Shown one piece after another: positions 58,925-64,000 of a stretch of DNA of 64,000 nt. How positions within the stretch are numbered: the stretch's first letter is position 1; every line of letters begins with the position of its first letter. A model generated the notes under the pieces. It worked only from the letters and a program-made list of their open reading frames with translations, was not told where the DNA came from and did not search any database. A program made the position numbers and the translations under genes. This DNA comes from Palsa-504 sp963744575 (GTDB taxonomy: Bacteria; Actinomycetota; Actinomycetes; Streptosporangiales; Streptosporangiaceae): the NCBI GenBank assembly GCA_963744575.1, contig CAVUUF010000025.1, positions 248,001-312,000 on the forward strand, read 5' to 3'.

Positions 58925-60789
58925 CGGGGGGCTCCATGCCCGAAGATGTCATCAAAGCTGCCCTGGTCCGGCCAGGCCGGGGCTGCGGGTTCGTGGCGGG
59001 GCTCGGGCACCCAGGACGTCGGCGGTCCCGAGGCGGGCGGGGGCAGCAGGGTAAGCGGGGACGCGGCCGGCCGGGCGACCTGGATGAACGTGGCCGCGCC
59101 GTGGTGGATGTAGCAGGCCTGGCCGACCTGGAGGTGGCGGATGAGGTCGGGATCGGCGGTCCAGGCGCGCTGCTCGCGGGTCGTGCCCTCCTCGCCCCAG
59201 GTGTTCCCGATCAGCTTGTGCGCGGTCTCCAGCACCCGCCGCATCCCGGCCAGGCCGACCAGCGGCTCGGGATGCGGGGTGTTAAGGACGAAGATGCCGC
59301 CGTCGGCGGTGGCCGCGATCCGGTACCGCTCGTCCTCATCGGCCCCCAGCCCCTCCCAGGATTGCGCGGACACCTGGACCCCGATGCCGAGGGAGCGGCC
59401 CCGCTCGTACAGGTTGGACATCGGCACCCGCCGCGACACGGCCGAGTAGTCATCGGCGGCCAGCAGCATCGTCCGCTGCTCCCCGGAAAGGCCGGTGGCG
59501 GCGCGGGCGGCGAGCTCGGTAATGGCCATGGCCTGGGTCTCGGCGACCGAGGGCTCGCGGGTGCCTTCCAGGATGAAGTACCAGGCGTCGGCCTCCTCAA
59601 GACGGCCGGGGCCGTCCAGGGCGGGGCCCAGCCGGTCCAGCAGCGTGGCGTACCGCAGCTGGATGTCCGGCAGGTGCTTCGCCGCGGCCCGGACCCGGCC
59701 CGCCTCGACCGGGTACCGGGCCGGATCCCACGCCGCGCCCAGCCACCGGGCGTCCAGCCGGTCCAGGAACCCGGCGGCGTTCACCGGCGGCGCGCCGGGC
59801 GCGGTGACGGCCAGGACCACCGCGGCGTACAGGATGTCGGCGTAGTAGGCGGCCGCGCCGGTGCCGGACTCGATCATCTGGTACAGCAGCACCGCCAGGT
59901 CCTGCGGGGGCAGCTCCCACACGGACAGGCGGGCCTCGTCGGGCCAGATGGCGACCCGGCGGGCGCCGGCGCCGTAGAGCAGTCGGCGGGTGCGGTCGGC
60001 CTTGCGGCGGGCGTCGCGGCCGCCCTTGCAGTCCAGCACGACCAGCAGCGGCCGCCCGGCCCGCCCGGCCCGCGCCGCGGACAACGTGGCGGCGAACCAG
60101 CCGGACTGCAGCCGGATCATCAGGTTGGTCTTCCCCGACCCGGTCGAGCCCACGATCACCATGTGCCGGGCGCACGCCGCCGGGTCCAGGCTGAACACGG
60201 GATGCCAGCGGTGGCCGACGGCGCGGATGGTCCCGCCGACTGGGATCCGCCCGCCCCGTCGCGTCAGCGGCACCGCGCCGGGCGCGGCGGTCAGGCCCTT
60301 GGCCGTGCGGACCTGCCGCCGCCACTGCCGGGCATCAAAAGTAATCGGGGCGGAGGCCATCCGCCCGCCCAGCCCGGCGGTGATGGCATAGTTCCGCCAC
60401 GCCCACACCAGCCCGCCCAGCGCCAGCCCGGCCGGGACCGCGGCCGGGGCCAGCGAGGCGAAGGTCCGGGCCAGGCCCGCCCAGGTCAGGTGGTCAAAGC
60501 CGCCCGTCCAGGTGCGGCCGGGCTCCCTGGTGGCGAGCCAGCCGGGCACGCGGATCTCCAGGGCGGTCAGCCACGCCGCGGTGACCAGCAGCGAATAGGT
60601 CGCGGCCCGGTACAGCCGGACCGGGGGCCAGCCGCGCAGCCACGCCGCCCCGTACCCCGCCGCGGCCACCAGCGTGACCGGCCAGGCCGCGACCGCGGCC
60701 ACCGCCAGCAGCAGCCACCAGAACAGCTTGAATGCTTTGCGGATCAGCCACAGGCACACGGTCAGCTTCAGGAACCCCCACACGCTCAC
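58921..60789 (-). CDS. FtsK/VirD4-like conjugative-transfer ATPase
   Basis: 622 residues: several N-terminal membrane helices (residues about 8-45, 62-78, 112-130), Walker A GSTGSGKTN at 214-222, Walker B-like LLVVLDCKGG, and a RecA-like core ending LGIGVQVSAQSWEGLG / FVLNTPHPEPLVGLAGMRRVL. It resembles T4CP/TraB-type DNA pumps of actinobacterial mobile elements. Start GTG 60789 overlaps the replication-relaxation gene (GTGA). Confidence 0.82.
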   Translation of the reverse strand: MSVWGFLKLTVCLWLIRKAFKLFWWLLLAVAAVAAWPVTLVAAAGYGAAWLRGWPPVRLYRAATYSLLVTAAWLTALEIRVPGWLATREPGRTWTGGFDHLTWAGLARTFASLAPAAVPAGLALGGLVWAWRNYAITAGLGGRMASAPITFDARQWRRQVRTAKGLTAAPGAVPLTRRGGRIPVGGTIRAVGHRWHPVFSLDPAACARHMVIVGSTGSGKTNLMIRLQSGWFAATLSAARAGRAGRPLLVVLDCKGGRDARRKADRTRRLLYGAGARRVAIWPDEARLSVWELPPQDLAVLLYQMIESGTGAAAYYADILYAAVVLAVTAPGAPPVNAAGFLDRLDARWLGAAWDPARYPVEAGRVRAAAKHLPDIQLRYATLLDRLGPALDGPGRLEEADAWYFILEGTREPSVAETQAMAITELAARAATGLSGEQRTMLLAADDYSAVSRRVPMSNLYERGRSLGIGVQVSAQSWEGLGADEDERYRIAATADGGIFVLNTPHPEPLVGLAGMRRVLETAHKLIGNTWGEEGTTREQRAWTADPDLIRHLQVGQACYIHHGAATFIQVARPAASPLTLLPPPASGPPTSWVPEPRHEPAAPAWPDQGSFDDIFGHGAPR

Positions 60790-61535
60790 CGCGCCGCCTC
60801 CGGGGTGAACGCGTACCGCGGCAGGTCCCGGATGACCATCCTGGCCTGGTCCCCTGGGGGCAGCGACGCGGCCGCACGCGTCACCACGGGCCGGGCGGCC
60901 GGGGCGGTCAGGTAGATGACCTGCGCATACCGCAGCGGGGACAGCAGCCCGGCCATGATCCGCCCGGTCCGCTCCAGCGGCTTGGGCGTCAGCTCCGCCT
61001 CGACCGCCCACACCTGCCCGGCATACGGGCTGCCGGGGAGGGAAGGCCAGTGGATCTCCGCGTCCGGGACGTGCTCGCGGCGGCCGGCCGCAGGCAGGTC
61101 CGCGCGCAACCGCCGTTCGCTGTGCCACCAGGCCCGGCCCTGCTGCCAGGTCTCGCCTGCTTGCAGCCACAGCCGGGCGGCAAGCACGGCGCGGATATGG
61201 GCCAGGCGCCCCAGGGAGGGGCGTCCGGCGGGGAACCGCAGGCCGGTGGCGGCCATCCCGTCCCGGGTCAGCCAGCACCACCCCGGCCCCGGCCCCAGCC
61301 GCCCGGTCGCCGCGTACCCGGCCCGGCGCCACCGCACGGTGATCGCGCGCAGTTGGGCGGCCGGGACCCGGAGCGCCGCGGCGAGCAGGTCGGACGGGAC
61401 CCCGTAATGCTCCCCGCACAGCAGGAGCCCGTCGATATCCCGCTGGGACAGCCGGATACTCCCGGCATCCGCGCGCCGAGCCCGGCGCGCCGCCGTGGTC
61501 GTGGTGGTGGTGGTGTCGTGCGCTCGTGCCGTCAT
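60786..61535 (-). CDS. Replication-relaxation family protein
   Basis: About 249 residues. The winged-helix start (LSQRDIDGLLLCGEHYGVPSDLLAAALRVPAAQLRAITVRWRRAGYAATGRLGPGPGWCWLTRDG) and HIRAVLAARLWLQ...WAVEAELTPKPLERTGRIMAGLL fit the Replic_Relax family, which includes a nuclease-like EAE motif here (VEAEL). These proteins occur with transfer ATPases and may act as relaxase or replication initiator. ATG 61535 follows GGGAGG closely; GTG 61553 is an alternative. A run of seven Thr lies at the N-terminus. Confidence 0.75.
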   Translation of the reverse strand: MTARAHDTTTTTTTAARRARRADAGSIRLSQRDIDGLLLCGEHYGVPSDLLAAALRVPAAQLRAITVRWRRAGYAATGRLGPGPGWCWLTRDGMAATGLRFPAGRPSLGRLAHIRAVLAARLWLQAGETWQQGRAWWHSERRLRADLPAAGRREHVPDAEIHWPSLPGSPYAGQVWAVEAELTPKPLERTGRIMAGLLSPLRYAQVIYLTAPAARPVVTRAAASLPPGDQARMVIRDLPRYAFTPEAAR

Positions 61536-61553
61536 GTTCCTCCCAGCCTTCAC

Positions 61554-61895
61554 CGCGGTAACAGGAACCCGGCCCCATCCCGCGTATCCGGCTCTGCACG
61601 GGATGTGACGATTGTTCCGCCGGGCCCGCGGGGAGGGCAGTGGCGGCCCATGATCGTAAGCGCACCGTCACAATTACCGTCCGCAGCAGACGCGGTGGGC
61701 CGCCACTGTCCGCACTGGTCCCGCGCACCCCAGCCGCCCGTCACCAGCCCGGCCCCCCGGCCAGAACCCCGCGAAGAACCCCGGCCGGGCAAACGCAATC
61801 TGCCGCGGCACGAGCCGAACGGCGGGCCATGCCTGGCGAACCGCGTCCGGCGTGCGGGCGGTACCGTTACTAGCGACCAGCCACATGCTGGCTCG
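61554..61895. other. Regulatory region of conjugation module, up to tRNA-Leu
   Basis: About 340 bp without a gene. It holds a perfect 13-bp inverted repeat (CAGTGGCGGCCCA at 61638-61650; complement at 61696-61708) enclosing 45 bp of mixed, less GC-rich sequence. It is a candidate promoter/operator or transfer origin. Confidence 0.55.
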
Positions 61896-61978
61896 GCGGG
61901 CGTGGCGAAATGGCATACGCGGCAGGTTTAGGTCCTGTTGGTGGCGACATCGTGGGGGTTCGAATCCCCCCGCCCGCA
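61896..61978 (+). tRNA. tRNA-Leu (anticodon UAG)
   Basis: Acceptor stem GCGGGCG / CGCCCGC with discriminator A, anticodon stem GCAGG / CCTGT with loop TTTAGGT (anticodon UAG), a long class II variable arm, and T-arm GGGGGTTCGAATCCCCC. The CCA end is not encoded. Confidence 0.95.
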
Positions 61979-62067
61979 CTCTTCCTCATTCCGCGCTCGC
62001 GCCTGCCCGAACGTTCCCTGGCCAGAGCCACTCCCGTCGCGACCAGCACGGCCAGGCCGAATAACAC

Positions 62068-62463
62068 GTGCGGCCCATTCCGCGCCGCGCCGGAGAGAAC
62101 AACGGCCTGGCCAAAGAGGCGATCCGGCTCGGCCGGATCCTGGCCGCGCTGTTGCCGGCCGAGCCCGAGGTGCTCGGCTTGCTGGCGCTGCTCTACGCCG
62201 AACTCGCCGACCGGACCGGCTCGCCCGTGGTCCGGCTGAACGGGGCGGTGGCGATCGCCGAAGCCGAAGGCCCGGCAGCAGCCCTCGCCGTCGTCGATGG
62301 CCTGGACCTGCCCGGCTACCAGTACTGGCACTCCACCCGGGCCGAACTACTCCGCCGCCTCGGCCGCGCCGACCAGGCCCGGGCCGCCTACCGCGAGGCG
62401 CTCGCGCTGGCCCGCACCGAGCCCGAACGCCGGTTCCTCCGCCGCCGGATCGCGGAAACGTAA
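62068..62463 (+). pseudogene. Remnant of a DUF6596-type RNA polymerase sigma factor
   Basis: LAKEAIRLGRILAALLPAEPEVLGLLAL matches the start of the C-terminal domain of large ECF (DUF6596) sigma factors, and TGSPVVRLNGAVAIAEAEGPAAALAVVDGLDLPGYQYWHSTRAELLRRLGR matches its end. The roughly 70 residues normally between are deleted (LLAL joins YAEL), and sigma regions 2 and 4 are absent. It cannot bind promoters. It lies 90 bp from the tRNA. Confidence 0.75.
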
Positions 62464-62716
62464 GGCCCATAGCTGTCCCCTTCCACGCTCGCCCCAGCCG
62501 ACGACGCGCTGGGCCGGGCCGACCCGGCCTGGCTCGGCGGCCTGATCAGCCGCCGCGTCCCGCTGCCGGAGTGATCGCAGGCGCTGATCAGGCAGCCAGA
62601 TGATGTAAAGGTCGTGGCGGACCTGACAAAATAGCTTTTTATCCCGAACGGGCCTGCTGACAGCCCTGGTTCAGGTTCATGCCCGTCCAACCCGGTCCAG
62701 CAAAGGGAGTTATGTG
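62464..62716. other. Intergenic region upstream of DUF3618 gene
   Basis: No gene is seen. It contains the longest copy of the dispersed motif (TTTTTATCCCGAACGGG, 62636-62652), 65 bp before the next start codon. Confidence 0.5.
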
Positions 62717-63136
62717 ATGGCGGACACCGACGCGAAGCCCGTCAACCAGGACGAGCTGGTGGCGGACATCGATCGCACCCGGGCGCAGCTGGCGCGCACC
62801 ATCGACGCCATCGCCGACCGGGTGAGCCCGAAGAAGAACTTCGCCCGGGCGATTGAGCAGGCCCGCCAGCGGGCCGACCGGGCGATTGAGCAGGCCCGCC
62901 AGCGGGCCGACCGGGCCATCACGCAGGCCCGCCAGCAGGCTGACCGGGCCATCACGCAGGCCCGCCAGCAGGCTGACCGGGCCATCACGCAGGCCCGCCA
63001 GCAGGCTGACCGGGCCATCACGCAGGGCCGCCAGCGCGCCAGCCAAGTCGATCCTGTCATGGCCGGCCGCGCGGCCGCCGCCGTCGTGGTGGTCGCCGGC
63101 GTGACCGTTGTGGTCGTCTGGCGCCGCAGCCGCTAG
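62717..63136 (+). CDS. DUF3618 membrane protein with six 11-residue repeats
   Basis: 139 residues: the DUF3618 N-terminal motif (ELVADIDRTRAQLARTIDAIADRVSPKK), then six near-identical 11-residue units (RAITQARQQAD or RAIEQARQRAD) forming a long amphipathic helix, and a C-terminal membrane helix (AAAAVVVVAGVTVVVVW) ending RRSR. Function is unknown; family members are small membrane-linked coiled proteins. ATG 62717 follows GGGAG with 7 nt spacing. Confidence 0.8.
   Translation: MADTDAKPVNQDELVADIDRTRAQLARTIDAIADRVSPKKNFARAIEQARQRADRAIEQARQRADRAITQARQQADRAITQARQQADRAITQARQQADRAITQGRQRASQVDPVMAGRAAAAVVVVAGVTVVVVWRRSR
62846..63043 (+). repeat. Six 33-bp in-frame tandem repeats
   Basis: Units start at 62846 and run to 63043. 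Units 1-2 are identical to each other, units 3-5 are identical to each other, and unit 6 is diverged. Confidence 0.9.
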
Positions 63137-63141
63137 CCGAG

Positions 63142-63543
63142 TCAGCCGGCGCTCTTGGTCAGCTCCTCGTACTCCGCGGCGGACAGCAGGTCGGGCGGCA
63201 GCGCGGCGTCGCCGTTGCCGTCCTGGGGCACCCGGACCCGGAACATCCAGCCGGCCGAGTACGGCTCGGCGTTGACCAGCGACGGGTCGTCTTCAAGCTC
63301 GGTGTTGACCTCGGCGACCTCGCCGTCCACGGGGGAGTACAGGTCGCTGACGGACTTGACCGATTCCACCTCGCCGCACGGCTCGGCGGCGGCGACGGTC
63401 GAGCCGGGCGCCGGCAGGGAAACGTAGACCACGTCGCCGAGCTGCTGGGCCGCGTGCTCGGTGATGCCGACCGACGCCAAGGTGCCCTCGACGGATACCC
63501 ACTCGTGCTCGGCGGTGTAGCGCAGTTCGGCTGGAACACTCAT
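63142..63543 (-). CDS. gcvH: Glycine cleavage system H protein
   Basis: 133 residues with RYTAEHEWVSVEGTLASVGITEHAAQQLGDVVYVSLP and the lipoyl-Lys63 in GEVESVKSVSDLYSPVDGEV. It shuttles the aminomethyl group between GcvP and GcvT. It starts 2 nt after gcvT ends on the same strand. Confidence 0.95.
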   Translation of the reverse strand: MSVPAELRYTAEHEWVSVEGTLASVGITEHAAQQLGDVVYVSLPAPGSTVAAAEPCGEVESVKSVSDLYSPVDGEVAEVNTELEDDPSLVNAEPYSAGWMFRVRVPQDGNGDAALPPDLLSAAEYEELTKSAG

Positions 63544-63545
63544 CG

Positions 63546-64000
63546 TTATTGTCTCCTCCGGTAAAACGGCAGGTCTGTCAGTTGAGCGGGCACCGCTTCA
63601 CCCCTGATGCCCACAGCCATCACACGATCCGCGCCGACCCCGGGTTCCAGGTACGCCAGGGCGATCGGCACGCCGAGGGTGGGCGACGGCGCGCCGCTGG
63701 TCACTGTCCCGGCGGGCTGTCCGTCCGCCAGGACGGGATACCCGTGCCGGGCGATCCGGCGAGACTGGATGGTCAGCCCGACCAGGTGCCGGAGCGGCCC
63801 GGACGAGACGCGGCCGGCCAGGGCCTCGCGGCCGACGAATTCAGCCGGCTTGTCGAACTTCACCACCCGCCCCAGGCCCGCTTCGAAAGGTGTCATGTCC
63901 GGGCCGAGCTCGTTGCCGTACAGCGGCATGCCGGCCTCAAGCCGGAGCGTATCGCGGGCGGCCAGGCCCGCGGGGACCAGGCCGGCCGCGGCGCCCCCGG
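63546..64000 (-). CDS. gcvT: Aminomethyltransferase GcvT, C-terminal part only
   Basis: The frame is open to the window edge (PAGLAARDTLRLEAGMPLYGNELGPDMTPFEAGLGRVVKFDK), matching the GcvT C-terminal half, then GYPVLADGQPAGTVTSGAPSPTLGVPIALAYL. The 5' part lies outside. GcvT transfers the methylene unit to tetrahydrofolate. Confidence 0.93.
   Translation of the reverse strand, partial: GGAAAGLVPAGLAARDTLRLEAGMPLYGNELGPDMTPFEAGLGRVVKFDKPAEFVGREALAGRVSSGPLRHLVGLTIQSRRIARHGYPVLADGQPAGTVTSGAPSPTLGVPIALAYLEPGVGADRVMAVGIRGEAVPAQLTDLPFYRRRQ

Noticed and set aside
61958..61980. tRNA 3' end as an attachment site with a second copy near 58340
   Set aside because: No second copy of the tRNA 3' sequence was found at the other edge of the conjugation module.
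62846..63043. Possible CRISPR array or integron-like repeats
   Set aside because: 33-bp units are contiguous, in frame and encode a helical repeat in a DUF3618 protein.

Overview
The window is a very GC-rich chromosome segment from an actinobacterium, probably a filamentous one outside Streptomyces. Evidence: strong G/C bias at third codon positions, many GTG starts, 4-nt stop/start overlaps, a Scy/FilP-type polarity scaffold, the Mec-CysO-CysM cysteine system, DUF3039, DUF2017 and DUF3618 proteins, HspR-like control of a small heat-shock gene, and two blocks that follow known actinobacterial gene order. No rRNA or CRISPR is seen. One tRNA gene (Leu, anticodon UAG) lies at 61896-61978.

Layout. 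1-5.2 kb: a partial repeat-propeller protein, a nitrilase-family amidase, and a reverse-strand operon of an ECF sigma factor, ogt (alkyltransferase, interrupted by a frameshift) and a 2OG-Fe(II) oxygenase. 5.4-13.1 kb: a PLP aminotransferase, a methyltransferase, a compact reverse operon (GT4 glycosyltransferase, methyltransferase, prenyltransferase-like protein), an amidohydrolase, a rhomboid-like membrane protein and a VIT1-type transporter. 13.2-23.2 kb: a four-gene peptide-type ABC importer, divergent from a histidine-ammonia-lyase-fold protein that lacks the MIO-forming Ala-Ser-Gly triad, followed by an iron-alcohol-dehydrogenase-fold protein lacking its three metal-binding histidines, and a normal-looking imidazolonepropionase. 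This is the most interesting locus: it looks like import and breakdown of a modified histidine (ergothioneine- or hercynine-like), not ordinary histidine use.

23.2-36.8 kb: flavin reductase, SppA, a NYN-like protein, a phosphoesterase, then Scy-like scaffold, methylmalonyl-CoA epimerase, thiolase, MeaB, MarR and, after an inserted sigma/membrane-propeller pair and a C-rich tandem-repeat tract, an isobutyryl-CoA-mutase-type large subunit. 37-41.4 kb is accessory: a VapBC-type toxin-antitoxin pair, a Gfo/Idh oxidoreductase, a scar where a truncated membrane-protein gene abuts a doubly truncated histidine kinase, and tandem repeats. 41.8-48.8 kb: CnoX/YbbN-like co-chaperone, Hsp20 with a MerR/HspR-like regulator, MarR, ACT-domain malic enzyme, YqgE, DUF3039 and a DEAD/DEAH helicase. 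48.8-58.3 kb: nicotinamidase, YbaK, selenium-binding protein, then the block pncB / clpS-DUF2017-mec-cysO-cysM-MBL phosphodiesterase-rph-rdgB-bcp. It matches the Mycobacterium tuberculosis Rv1330c-Rv1341 order but lacks the rhomboid and murI genes.

58.4-62.5 kb: a conjugation-type module (DnaJ-like membrane protein, FtsK/VirD4-type ATPase, replication-relaxation protein) next to tRNA-Leu, with a decayed sigma-factor remnant beyond it. 62.7-64 kb: a DUF3618 protein with six near-identical 11-residue repeats, gcvH, and the 3' part of gcvT running off the window.

Recurring themes are short in-frame tandem expansions in otherwise ordinary genes, a dispersed 42-bp repeat, and a dispersed intergenic motif related to TTTTATCCCGAACGGG. 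All family assignments are by eye; no database search was possible.
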